Origin: Dehalococcoidia bacterium
GTDB taxonomy: Bacteria; Chloroflexota; Dehalococcoidia; Dehalococcoidales; JAUVZE01
Length of the DNA stretch: 10,360 nt
Assembly (NCBI GenBank): GCA_030602665.1
Contig: JAUVZE010000027.1
Coordinates: forward strand, 1 to 10,360
Reading direction: 5' to 3'
Below, piece by piece: positions 1 through 5,638 of this stretch. Position 1 is the stretch's first letter. Each line of letters begins with the position of its first letter. Below the pieces are notes generated by a model. It did no database searches. It worked only from the letters and a program-made list of their open reading frames with translations, and was not told the DNA's origin. The position numbers and the translations under genes are program-made.

Positions 1-1
1 C

Positions 2-463
2 CTCAACCTTCGGGATAATCAGGTAAGCGACATCTCGCCCCTGGCCTCCCTCACCAACCTGACCTCGCTCTACCTTTGGGATAACCAGATAAGCGACCTC
101 TCACCCCTGGCTTCCCTCACTAACCTGACCTCGCTCTACCTTGTCGGGAACCAGATAAGCGACCTCTCACCCCTGGCCTCCCTGACTAACCTGACCTCGA
201 TCAACCTTCAGAAGAATCAGGTAAGCGGCATCTCGCTGCTGGTCTCCCTGACCAACCTGACCTGGCTCGACCTTCAGTACAACCAGATAAGTGACATCTC
301 ACCCCTGGCTTCCCTCACCAACCTGACTTGGCTCTACCTTCGGAATAATGAGATAAGCGACCTCTCGCCCCTGGCTTCCCTCACCAAGCTGTCCCGGCTC
401 GACCTCTCTAGCAACCCGATAAGCGACATCTCCCCGCTGGTAGAGAACAGCGGGCTGGGTGAA
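2..463 (+). repeat. Seven tandem 66-bp LRR-coding repeats
   Basis: Units begin at 2, 68, 134, 200, 266, 332 and 398, each exactly 66 bases (22 codons). Units 2 and 3 are nearly identical in DNA, pointing to recent expansion or gene conversion. Differences concentrate at codon 2 (N,Y,Y,N,D,Y,D) and codons 4-5 (RD, WD, VG, QK, QY, RN, SS), while the framework codons stay fixed. The seventh unit runs into the C-terminal cap. Confidence 0.93.
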
Positions 464-571
464 GAAGACATAGTATGGCTTGAGAAAAATAATCTCGACC
501 TGTCGGAAGGCTCGGAAGACCTGGAGAATATCAGACAATTAAAGGGGCGGGGAGTAGTGGTTCACTACTAG
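2..571 (+). CDS. Leucine-rich-repeat (internalin-like) protein, C-terminal part
   Basis: The frame is open from the window edge, so the start lies upstream; 189 codons are visible, ending in TAG. Codons 1 to about 154 are seven tandem 22-residue repeats of the form LxLxxNxISDISPLASLTNLT, the bacterial internalin-type LRR. They are followed by a cap ending LKGRGVVVHY, which resembles the usual C-terminal cap of such domains. LRR arrays of this type form a curved solenoid that binds proteins or glycans, normally on the cell surface or secreted. No sortase motif or membrane anchor follows the cap, so anchoring, if any, must be N-terminal. The gene is GC-rich (34 of 60 bases at 61-120) compared with the AT-rich region after it. 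It has no visible link to the phage genes downstream. The LRR call is firm; the ligand is unknown. Confidence 0.9.
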   Translation, partial: LNLRDNQVSDISPLASLTNLTSLYLWDNQISDLSPLASLTNLTSLYLVGNQISDLSPLASLTNLTSINLQKNQVSGISLLVSLTNLTWLDLQYNQISDISPLASLTNLTWLYLRNNEISDLSPLASLTKLSRLDLSSNPISDISPLVENSGLGEEDIVWLEKNNLDLSEGSEDLENIRQLKGRGVVVHY

Positions 572-680
572 GACTCAGGGAAGATGATGAGGGGGGACTG
601 TTGCCCAAGCACAAGCCTTGCATAGTGCTATAAGTAATCAAGGTTTTTCTATCAGGCAGTGTGTTCATGCTTGAGAAATT

Positions 681-720
681 GTTATAACTTCTTAAAAAAG
701 GTCCTTTTTTGTTTTATAAC
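681..720. repeat. Nested inverted repeat, possible weak terminator
   Basis: The outer arms GTTATAA (681-687) and TTATAAC (714-720) are perfect inverted repeats. Inside them, AAAAAAG (694-700) and CTTTTTT (704-710) form a 7-bp stem with a 3-base loop, followed by GTTTT. The sequence lies 110 bases after the LRR stop, so it could terminate that transcript in either direction. The stem is mostly A-T and therefore weak. An operator or a fold without function are alternatives. The rest of 572-757 shows no gene I can support. Confidence 0.4.
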
Positions 721-757
721 ATCCCTCATACACATCCATCACTACCCTCGTTGACCC

Positions 758-786
758 TTGACATATCCTACTTCCAGAATTATATT
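758..786 (+). promoter_or_regulatory. Sigma-70-type promoter for the 100-aa membrane protein gene
   Basis: A perfect -35 box TTGACA (758-763) is followed by a 17-base spacer (764-780) and a -10 box TATATT (781-786). Transcription would start near 793, about 45 bases before the leader ORF and 70 bases before the membrane-protein gene at 864. This is close to the housekeeping-sigma consensus with ideal spacing, in the right orientation and position. Expression itself is inferred. Confidence 0.7.
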
Positions 787-837
787 GTGCATACGATAAA
801 CACATTCAAACCAAAGGTGGTGAAGGAAGTATAACAA

Positions 838-864
838 ATGAGAAAGAAAAGGGAGATAAAGTAA
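838..864 (+). CDS. Possible 8-residue leader peptide MRKKREIK
   Basis: An ATG at 838 is preceded by AAGGAAG (823-829) at an 8-base spacing and reads eight codons to TAA at 862-864. The stop overlaps the next gene's ATG as TAATG, a classic arrangement for translational coupling. The encoded peptide is very basic, with five Lys/Arg of eight residues. It could be a chance start inside the leader of the 864 gene, which has its own ribosome site (GGGAG, 851-855). Confidence 0.3.
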   Translation: MRKKREIK

Positions 865-1166
865 TGGATTCTCAGAAGAGCAACAGAAAAAAGAAGAGGT
901 GGTATTGGTGGACAGGGTTGTTAATACTGGTTTTCATAACAGGGATTCCTTATGCTCTCCTAAAAGCTTTCCTATTTCTAGTAGAAGGGCTTCCTAGACA
1001 TGCTGTTTCGGTATTACTAGATGTGCCGTTGAACTGGTTTGAGACTATATTAGTGACGATTCCTGAGGCTCTTAGTACAAATTTAGCTATAGGAATTGGT
1101 ATGGTAGTGGGGATTGTGGGAATACCAGTCTTCTGTATATGGCTAATGAAGAAGGGAAGCAGATGA
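864..1166 (+). CDS. Small two-helix membrane protein, unknown function
   Basis: This is a 100-aa protein of unrecognised family. The N-terminus is strongly basic (KSNRKKKRWYWW, residues 5-16), then a hydrophobic segment spans about 17-40, followed by a loop with LPRHAVSVLLDVPLNWFETI (about 43-62). A second hydrophobic segment spans about 73-95 and the tail is basic (KKGSR). The positive-inside rule would put both ends in the cytoplasm, with a roughly 30-residue amphipathic external loop. The start at 864 is supported by GGGAG (851-855, 8-base spacing) and a strong promoter at 758-786. Base composition is AT-rich, unlike the LRR gene upstream and the phage genes downstream. No enzymatic motif is seen, and a signalling, toxin-like or exclusion role would be speculation. 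Confidence 0.7.
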   Translation: MDSQKSNRKKKRWYWWTGLLILVFITGIPYALLKAFLFLVEGLPRHAVSVLLDVPLNWFETILVTIPEALSTNLAIGIGMVVGIVGIPVFCIWLMKKGSR

Positions 1167-1227
1167 CGGCACTATAATTGTTTGTAATCATGACCAGTTA
1201 AAGCCTCCTGAAGATTAAGTCTTTATA

Positions 1228-1425
1228 ATGCACTTGGCAAGAAATATGGAGTTAAACAGAGTACTAAAAGCACTAGCCATTCTTGTTGTAGGAATTATCT
1301 GTGATGGCTTTGTCGTAAAATTCGGCATGGAAGCTGAAATCCCTGCATGGGTATTATTCTTAACACTTGCTGTATTTACCTTTGGTACAATAGCTGGCAT
1401 AGTGTACGTCCTTAAGAAAGATTAA
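1228..1425 (+). CDS. Small two-helix membrane protein, unknown function
   Basis: This is a 65-aa protein with hydrophobic segments at about residues 13-31 (LKALAILVVGIICDGFVV) and 40-61 (AWVLFLTLAVFTFGTIAGIV), ending in a basic tail (KKD). Short charged ends and a short acidic turn (GMEAEIP) suggest a helical hairpin in the membrane. No clear ribosome site precedes the ATG at 1228; an in-frame ATG at 1246 (MELNRVLK) is an alternative start. It follows the 100-aa membrane gene by 61 bases on the same strand and may share its transcript. An opposite-strand frame overlaps it (1215-1400) but lacks any protein-like pattern, so this strand is preferred. The family is not recognised. Confidence 0.55.
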   Translation: MHLARNMELNRVLKALAILVVGIICDGFVVKFGMEAEIPAWVLFLTLAVFTFGTIAGIVYVLKKD

Positions 1426-1480
1426 ACTCCTCTATTTTTCTTCTTTTTGTATGCATAATATCTATAAGCTAAATATATAA

Positions 1481-1655
1481 AAGCCGAGAAAGCGGGTGTC
1501 CAAGAGGGGCGAAGCCCCCTTCTATAAAATACTAAATACTAATTTCTAAACTCTAAACAATTTCGAATTTGAAATTTTGAATTTTGAACTTGTTTAGTAT
1601 TTGGAAGTTGGAGTTTATAATTTCACGAAGGGGAGGGGGATAAAGGGGGAGGGTT
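1481..1655. repeat. Intergenic repeat-like element: GC hairpin, AT-rich inverted repeat, G-run tail
   Basis: This fills most of the 363-base gap 1426-1788, in which I see no gene. GGGGC (1506-1510), GAA and GCCCC (1514-1518) form a tight hairpin. Next comes an AT-rich block with nested inverted repeats: AAATACTAAA (1527-1536) with TTTAGTATTT (1593-1602), TAAACTC (1547-1553) with GAGTTTA (1611-1617), and CTAAACAA (1553-1560) with TTGTTTAG (1590-1597). Between them lie iterated GAATTTGAAATTTTGAA-type words (1564-1588). It ends in purine-only G-runs (1628-1653). From memory, blocks of this style are dispersed between genes in uncultured Chloroflexota and other candidate bacteria; I have not verified this. 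It has no coding capacity and no transposase, so it would be a non-autonomous or structural repeat. Confidence 0.5.
1630..1653 (+). other. Potential G-quadruplex motif
   Basis: Four G-runs of 4, 5, 5 and 3 are separated by loops of 1 (A), 5 (ATAAA) and 1 (A) bases, which fits the G3+N1-7 quadruplex rule. A further GGGGG (1673-1677) and GGG (1681-1683) follow. It lies about 80 bases upstream of the phage operon promoter on the coding strand. Confidence 0.45.
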
Positions 1656-1730
1656 ACCAATTAAATATTAAAGGGGGTGAGGGTAATAAGCAACCTCATA
1701 GGAAAAAGGCCAAGAAGTGACAAAATCATG

Positions 1731-1760
1731 TTGACTGCTTTAGAACATATGTGCTACTAT
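1731..1760 (+). promoter_or_regulatory. Extended -10 promoter of the phage structural operon
   Basis: The -35 box TTGACT (1731-1736), an 18-base spacer and the -10 box TACTAT (1755-1760) are preceded by TGC (1752-1754), giving an extended -10 (TGn). Transcription would begin around 1767, about 22 bases before the first ATG of the operon at 1789. Position, strand and box quality agree. It makes 1789 the likely first gene of the transcript. Confidence 0.6.
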
Positions 1761-1788
1761 GGCATCGTAAGGTTTTTAGAGGCGCGTT

Positions 1789-2070
1789 ATGGAGTTGGAG
1801 CCCGAGGATAATGAATTGGATTTACCACCAGAGTACTGCCACTATCGGGATAAGGGCTGCGAATTTGCCAACTCCTGCCTTAACTGCCCGCTTCCCCAGT
1901 GTATCTATGAGCAGCCCAGGGGCAGGCAGCGCTGGCTAAAGAGATTGCGAGCAAGGGAAATGATACGATTGTTCACCAGCGGAGGGAAGGAGGTAAAGGA
2001 GCTGGCAGCAATGTTTGGTGTCAGCCAGAGAACAGTGCAGAGAGTATTAAAGAGGGCGAAAAATGAATGA
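1789..2070 (+). CDS. Cys-rich helix-turn-helix DNA-binding protein, first gene of phage operon
   Basis: This 93-aa protein has two parts. Residues 16-41 hold five cysteines (17, 24, 30, 33, 38; C-x6-C-x5-C-x2-C-x4-C) around CLNCPLPQC, which looks like a metal-binding knuckle or disulfide-stabilised unit. Residues about 55-90 form a helix-turn-helix of the homeodomain-like/resolvase type: KEVKELAAMFGVSQRTVQRVLKR, with the recognition helix at about 79-89. The start is supported by AGAGG (1778-1782) six bases upstream and a promoter at 1731-1760. It overlaps the portal gene by eight bases, so the two are translated together. In many tailed phages the gene just before the packaging and portal genes encodes a small terminase, so this could be a small-terminase-like DNA recogniser. 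A transcription regulator is equally possible. I have seen similar Cys-HTH proteins in phage regions of uncultured bacteria, but cannot name a family. Confidence 0.8.
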   Translation: MELEPEDNELDLPPEYCHYRDKGCEFANSCLNCPLPQCIYEQPRGRQRWLKRLRAREMIRLFTSGGKEVKELAAMFGVSQRTVQRVLKRAKNE

Positions 2071-3460
2071 AACTTCTATTCCTATGCAGTTAACCCACCG
2101 TGATATAGACCGAATCAGAAGGTATAAGGAGTTACTGGACTTCTACCAGGGTAAGCACTGGGAGGGAAGAGACCGGCGAGGCGAAAAACGCCTGACCTTT
2201 AACTACGCCAAGGTATTTGTCGATAAGATTACCAGCTACCTTATGTCGGGGGTTAACCTTGCCGTTGATGCTATTGAGGACTCAGATGAGGCACGCTCAA
2301 AAGCCCAGCGGGCGGAGGCAGCCCTATATCAAGTATATGAAGACAATAACCTGGAGCAGCTTGACCTTGAGACGGAGATAGATTGTGCCGTCCTCGGTGA
2401 TGCTGCCTACAAGGTTACCTGGGACCAGGAGACCAAACAGGTCAGGGTTACTGCTCCTGATATTCAGGGGCTCTATGCCTGGTGGTTGGGAGATGACATC
2501 TCTAGACTGTGGCGAGTAGCTTCTAAATACTGCCTCAGTGCCGAGGAAACTGAGCTCCTATATAAGGTAAAGCCCAAGGCGAAGACGGCTACCATGGTTG
2601 AAGTTTGGACAGCTTGGGACTTTGAGCTTTACCTGAATAATGTCCTCCAGGAGAAAAAACCCAATCCCTACGGATTTATACCCTTCATCATCTACCCCAA
2701 CCTGAGAGAGCCCAAGAAATTCTGGGGTATATCCGATTTAACTCAGATTATAGAGTCGCAGCGGGAATTAAATCGGGCAATGAGCCAGCTATCCCGGATA
2801 CTGGAGTTATCTGGCAACCCGATTGCTGTCCTGGAGAATGTTGAGGAGTCAGAGGATATTGCGGTTAGGCCGGGGGCAGTGTGGAATCTACCCGAGGATG
2901 CCAAAGCCTATCTACTTGATTTGCTTCAGGGCGGTGGAGTTCGGTTGCATATAGACTATATCAATTTGCTGTATAGAACCCTGCATGATATCTCAGAATC
3001 GCCCCGGGCTGCCTTCGGTGGCGCTGAGAGGGATTTATCTGGGGTAGCTATGGAGCTTGAGCTTCACCCCTTACTGCAGAAGGTTCGCAGAAAGAGGCTC
3101 ATCAGGACGGCAGTCTATAATAGACGGAATGAGATGGTGCTCAAGCTCCTGGAGAGATACCAGGGGGAGAGCTTCGGCACCAATCGCTTGAGGGTGGTGT
3201 GGGGACCGGTGTTGCCCCAGGATATAACCCGGCTGGTGGCCAATGAGCAGGCATTGGTTCAAACCGGCATCCACTCCAGGCGCCGGGCGATGGACGAGTT
3301 GGGGGTTAAGGACCCAGAGTATGAGTTTAATCGGTGGCTTGAGGAGAGACAGACTATCCTCAGTATGAATAAAGAGCTTAATGCCAGATCTAGTCGGGGC
3401 AGAGCGAGGGAGAGGGCTTCAGACTCCCCGGTGGAGGGCATTGAGGAATCTTCGTCCTGA
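2063..3460 (+). CDS. Phage portal protein (SPP1 gp6-like)
   Basis: The 465-aa length suits portals of the SPP1 gp6 type. The N-terminus has the typical RYKELLDFYQGKHW...RGEKRLTFNYAKVFVDKITSYLMSGVNL (about 20-66), followed by an acidic region, a wing domain with WxAWDFELYLNNVLQEKKPNPYGFIPFIIYPNLR (about 160-215) and the helical GISDLTQIIESQRELNRAMSQLSRILELSGNP (about 220-253) seen in this family. Twelve copies normally form the ring at one capsid vertex through which DNA enters and leaves; it binds terminase, scaffold and head-tail connector. AGAGGG (2051-2056) lies six bases before the ATG, inside the overlapping HTH gene. The C-terminus is charged and Ser-rich. The scaffold gene follows after 63 bases. 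No terminase large-subunit gene precedes it, which is unusual. Confidence 0.9.
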   Translation: MNETSIPMQLTHRDIDRIRRYKELLDFYQGKHWEGRDRRGEKRLTFNYAKVFVDKITSYLMSGVNLAVDAIEDSDEARSKAQRAEAALYQVYEDNNLEQLDLETEIDCAVLGDAAYKVTWDQETKQVRVTAPDIQGLYAWWLGDDISRLWRVASKYCLSAEETELLYKVKPKAKTATMVEVWTAWDFELYLNNVLQEKKPNPYGFIPFIIYPNLREPKKFWGISDLTQIIESQRELNRAMSQLSRILELSGNPIAVLENVEESEDIAVRPGAVWNLPEDAKAYLLDLLQGGGVRLHIDYINLLYRTLHDISESPRAAFGGAERDLSGVAMELELHPLLQKVRRKRLIRTAVYNRRNEMVLKLLERYQGESFGTNRLRVVWGPVLPQDITRLVANEQALVQTGIHSRRRAMDELGVKDPEYEFNRWLEERQTILSMNKELNARSSRGRARERASDSPVEGIEESSS

Positions 3461-3523
3461 CTAGACAGGGACTATCAATCGGCGAAGATTAATTGACGAA
3501 CTTGGTTAAAAGGAGGACGAAAA
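3447..3523 (+). repeat. Junction repeat copy 1 with potential stem, portal/scaffold
   Basis: AATCTTCG (3447-3454), spanning the last portal codons, is the exact reverse complement of CGAAGATT (3483-3490), leaving a 28-base loop that contains the portal stop. The following leader ends with AAAAGGAGG (3508-3516), seven bases before the scaffold GTG. The whole segment resembles the scaffold/capsid junction at 4034-4103: the first ten bases TTCGTCCTGA are identical, and about 24 of the next 34 match with one gap. Confidence 0.55.
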
Positions 3524-4045
3524 GTGCCAGATAATAATGAACTAAACGCGGCAGAGTCCACCAACCAGAATCCACCAGAGGATGAGCTAGGTCAGACCAG
3601 GGCACGGGTTGCTGAGCTTGAGGGCATAATCGCCCAGAGAGACCAGGAACTAGCTTCTAGAGATACCCGTATCTCTGAACTAAGGCAGGTGACAGCCAAT
3701 CTGGAAAGTGAAATCACTACCGTGAAGCAGGCAGTGGCTGAGGCTGATGAAAGTCTGAATAAACTGGGTGAGAGCTTTAAGCAGGCAGTAGCTAGCTATA
3801 AGACGCTAGTCGTTCAGTCTAATCCTGATGTCCCTGAGGAGCTGGTTACCGGGGAGAGTATTGAGGCGATAACTGATTCTTTCACCTCAGCCAAGGAGCT
3901 CGTTAGTAAGATAAGGAAAGGTATGGAGGCTGAAATTTCATTGGCCAGGGTTCCGGCTGGTGCCCCGGAGAGGACAGCACCTGACCTATCAGCTCTATCC
4001 CCAAGAGAAAAGATTCAATACGCAATAGGTGGCTTTTCGTCCTGA
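3524..4045 (+). CDS. Phage capsid scaffold protein
   Basis: This 173-aa acidic protein lies between portal and major capsid genes, the usual scaffold position. Residues 1-20 are Asn/Glu/Pro-rich and disordered. About 22-90 is a long heptad-type coiled coil (RARVAELEGIIAQRDQELASR onward). A helical region covers about 110-140, and a basic helix at the end (LSALSPREKIQYAIGG, 155-170) resembles capsid-binding tails of scaffolds. Scaffolds line the inside of the procapsid, direct assembly of capsid and portal, and leave before DNA packaging. The start is GTG at 3524, fixed by AAAAGGAGG (3508-3516) and by the lack of a better in-frame start. Its last bases and leader repeat those of the portal gene. 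Coiled-coil head proteins of other function cannot be excluded, but gene order favours scaffold. Confidence 0.82.
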   Translation: MPDNNELNAAESTNQNPPEDELGQTRARVAELEGIIAQRDQELASRDTRISELRQVTANLESEITTVKQAVAEADESLNKLGESFKQAVASYKTLVVQSNPDVPEELVTGESIEAITDSFTSAKELVSKIRKGMEAEISLARVPAGAPERTAPDLSALSPREKIQYAIGGFSS

Positions 4046-4103
4046 AATAGACAGAGTATACCAGGGGGCGAAAACTAATTAAGAGACCTAAAGGAGGAAC
4101 AAA
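4034..4103 (+). repeat. Junction repeat copy 2 with potential stem, scaffold/capsid
   Basis: TTTTCG (4034-4039), in the final scaffold codons, pairs with CGAAAA (4069-4074), leaving a 29-base loop that contains the stop. It aligns with 3449-3523. One base pair of the stem is changed on both sides relative to copy 1 (C-G there, T-A here), so pairing is kept. An inner TCCTG (4040-4044) / CAGGG (4062-4066) pairing is also possible. AAAGGAGG (4090-4097) then serves the capsid gene. Confidence 0.55.
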
Positions 4104-5024
4104 ATGGCTTTAACTTTAGCTGAAGCATCTAAACTATCTAACGATATGCTACTTCAAGGGGTAGTGGAGACCATCGTTAAGGACTCACCCATCCTTCAGC
4201 ACCTCCCCTTCATTGAAATCGTGGGTAACGGTCTAACCTACAACCAGGAAAAGACCTTGCCTAGTATTGATTTCTACGATGTAGGTGATACCTGGGCTGA
4301 GTCCACACCAACCTTCGAACAGATAACAGCCAACCTGAAGATTACGGGCGGCGATGCTGACGTTGATAATTTCCTCAAGGCAACGCGAAGCAATGTCCAG
4401 GACCTAGAGACGGCCGTCATTGAGCTCAAGGCTAAGGCGCTCCGGGACAAGTTTGAGGATTCCTTTATCTACGGGGACTCAAGCCAAAATGCCAAGCAAT
4501 TTGACGGGCTCAAGGAGCTCATTGATACTACCACCGCCAGCGACCAGGTGATAGCTATGGGGGGTACCGGAGCTACACTGACCCTGGCTAAGCTGGATGA
4601 GCTTATTGATGCCGTAAAGGGTGGTAAGCTGGACATGCTACTCATGAGCCGCCGCTCGAGGCGAAAGATTAATGCTCTGGTCAGGGCAGCCGGAGGAATG
4701 ATGGATACCGACCGGGATACCTGGGGTAATTTCATCCAGTTGTGGGATGGCGTCCCTATCGGCGTCAATGACTGGATTCTTGATACCCACGTCCTGGTTG
4801 ACGGTCTGGAGACAGCCACCACTGGCGGTACTTGCTCCACCATCTATGCCGTTCAGTTTGGTGAGGGAGCCCTCTGTGGCTTAACCAGCCCCGGTTTTCT
4901 GCAAGTAGAACCGATTGGCTCACTGGAGAATAAGGACGCCTCTCGGACCAGGGTTAAGTGGTATGTCTCTCTAGCCCTATTTAGCTCGATTAAGGCAGCC
5001 GCTCTAATCGGGGTTAAGGACTAA
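4104..5024 (+). CDS. Phage major capsid protein (HK97-fold type)
   Basis: This 306-aa protein begins with MALTLAEASKLSNDMLLQGVVETIVKDSPILQHLPFIEIVGN (1-42), like an N-arm. Next comes an E-loop-like hairpin with YNQEKTLPSIDFYDVGDTWAE (46-66), a long spine helix (about 98-124, DLETAVIELKAKALRDKFEDSFIYGD), a P-domain region ending GVPIGVNDWI (216-225) and a final WYVSLALFSSIKAAALIGV strand-helix. These features fit the HK97-fold coat proteins that build icosahedral heads. It lacks an N-terminal delta domain of the kind removed by a prohead protease; a separate scaffold gene is present instead. AAAGGAGG (4090-4097) six bases before the ATG is the best ribosome site in the window, as expected for the most abundant virion protein. 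Confidence 0.88.
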   Translation: MALTLAEASKLSNDMLLQGVVETIVKDSPILQHLPFIEIVGNGLTYNQEKTLPSIDFYDVGDTWAESTPTFEQITANLKITGGDADVDNFLKATRSNVQDLETAVIELKAKALRDKFEDSFIYGDSSQNAKQFDGLKELIDTTTASDQVIAMGGTGATLTLAKLDELIDAVKGGKLDMLLMSRRSRRKINALVRAAGGMMDTDRDTWGNFIQLWDGVPIGVNDWILDTHVLVDGLETATTGGTCSTIYAVQFGEGALCGLTSPGFLQVEPIGSLENKDASRTRVKWYVSLALFSSIKAAALIGVKD

Positions 5025-5040
5025 AATCAGCGAATTTTGC

Positions 5041-5064
5041 GGGGAGCCTCTTAAGAGGCTCCCC
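5041..5064. repeat. Perfect 24-bp palindrome between capsid and next gene
   Basis: GGGGAGCCTC (5041-5050), TTAA and GAGGCTCCCC (5055-5064) give a GC-rich 10-bp stem with a 4-base loop, 16 bases after the capsid stop. It is followed by CCC and the ribosome site AGGAGG (5069-5074), not by a T-run. It is therefore not a typical terminator. It more likely stabilises the 3' end of the capsid message or limits read-through and translation of the next gene. Confidence 0.6.
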
Positions 5065-5079
5065 CCCGAGGAGGGGAAA

Positions 5080-5586
5080 ATGAAAAACAAAGATGTAGCG
5101 CGATGGATTTGTCACTATAAGCTCAGTAAATACCACCAGGACATTGAGCCCTACCGTGGTTCAGAGCCAGCCTTCTATGACCGCTTCCAGCCTTATGAGG
5201 TGATTGAGGGTGAGGGTAATTGTCTGCTTAATGTCGGCATTGACGAGATGTGGGACTTGATTGTCGGTAATTCCGCCAATCATTTCAACAATGCCAGTGC
5301 CCAAATCGGTGTCGGTGATTCCAATACTGCCGCCGATGCCACCCAGACCGATTTACAGGCAGCCGCCAACAAGACCTATAAGGGTATGGAAAGCGGCTAT
5401 CCCACCTCTACCGACCAGAAGGCGACCTTTAAGGCTAGCTTCGGTGATAGCGAAGCTAATTTTGCCTGGAATGAATGGGTGGTGAAGCAATCAACCAGTG
5501 GCAAGTGCCTTAATAGAAAGGTTGATGCTCTGGGCACAAAATCAAGTGGTACCTGGACTTTGGAAGTCAGCATCACTTTGAGCTAA
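5080..5586 (+). CDS. Probable virion structural (head-associated) protein
   Basis: This is a 168-aa protein directly after the capsid gene. The N-terminal ~45 residues are polar and Tyr-rich. The rest reads as a beta-rich domain: NVGIDEMWDLIVGNSANHFNNASAQIGVGDSNTAADATQTDL (51-92), then GYPTSTDQKATFKASFGDSEANFAWNEWVV (106-135) and LGTKSSGTWTLEVSITLS at the end. I recognise the IGVGD-T-A-A-TQTDL and LNRKV...LGTKSSGTWTL pattern as common in phage structural regions of metagenomes. The exact role (decoration, head fibre or tail) is not established. The start is set by AGGAGG (5069-5074), five bases upstream. The gene is bracketed by a GC-rich palindrome before and a terminator-like hairpin after it, suggesting its transcript level is set separately. 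Confidence 0.75.
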   Translation: MKNKDVARWICHYKLSKYHQDIEPYRGSEPAFYDRFQPYEVIEGEGNCLLNVGIDEMWDLIVGNSANHFNNASAQIGVGDSNTAADATQTDLQAAANKTYKGMESGYPTSTDQKATFKASFGDSEANFAWNEWVVKQSTSGKCLNRKVDALGTKSSGTWTLEVSITLS

Positions 5587-5596
5587 CAAGGTAGGG

Positions 5597-5626
5597 GGGA
5601 GGGCTGAGGCTCTCCCTTTTGCTTTT
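5597..5626 (+). terminator. Rho-independent terminator-like hairpin
   Basis: GGGAGGGC (5597-5604), loop TGAG and GCTCTCCC (5609-5616) form an 8-bp stem with one G-U pair, followed directly by TTTTGCTTTT (5617-5626). It lies 11 bases after the stop of the 168-aa gene and just before the ribosome site of the next gene. It may be a partial terminator that lowers expression of downstream genes relative to capsid. Confidence 0.6.
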
Positions 5627-5638
5627 GGAAGGAGCTTT

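Noticed and set aside
2..463. CRISPR-like tandem repeat array
   Set aside because: The 66-base periodicity has no unique spacers and encodes LRRs in an open frame.
299..538. Opposite-strand frame with GEGSQG-type repeats
   Set aside because: It is the antisense reading of the LRR repeats; the repeat pattern comes from the + strand gene.
1224..1229. TATAAT overlapping the start of the 65-aa gene
   Set aside because: No -35 box at suitable distance, and the box overlaps the start codon, so it cannot drive this gene from 1228.
1751..1939. 62-aa frame overlapping the HTH gene
   Set aside because: It starts inside the promoter, has no protein-like pattern, and shadows the Cys-HTH gene that has its own ribosome site.
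4469..4843. 124-aa opposite-strand frame inside the capsid gene
   Set aside because: Low-complexity Ser/Pro/Val composition typical of an antisense shadow; the capsid gene on the + strand is clear.
5041..5064. Palindrome as a Rho-independent terminator
   Set aside because: No T-run follows; it is followed by C residues and a ribosome site.
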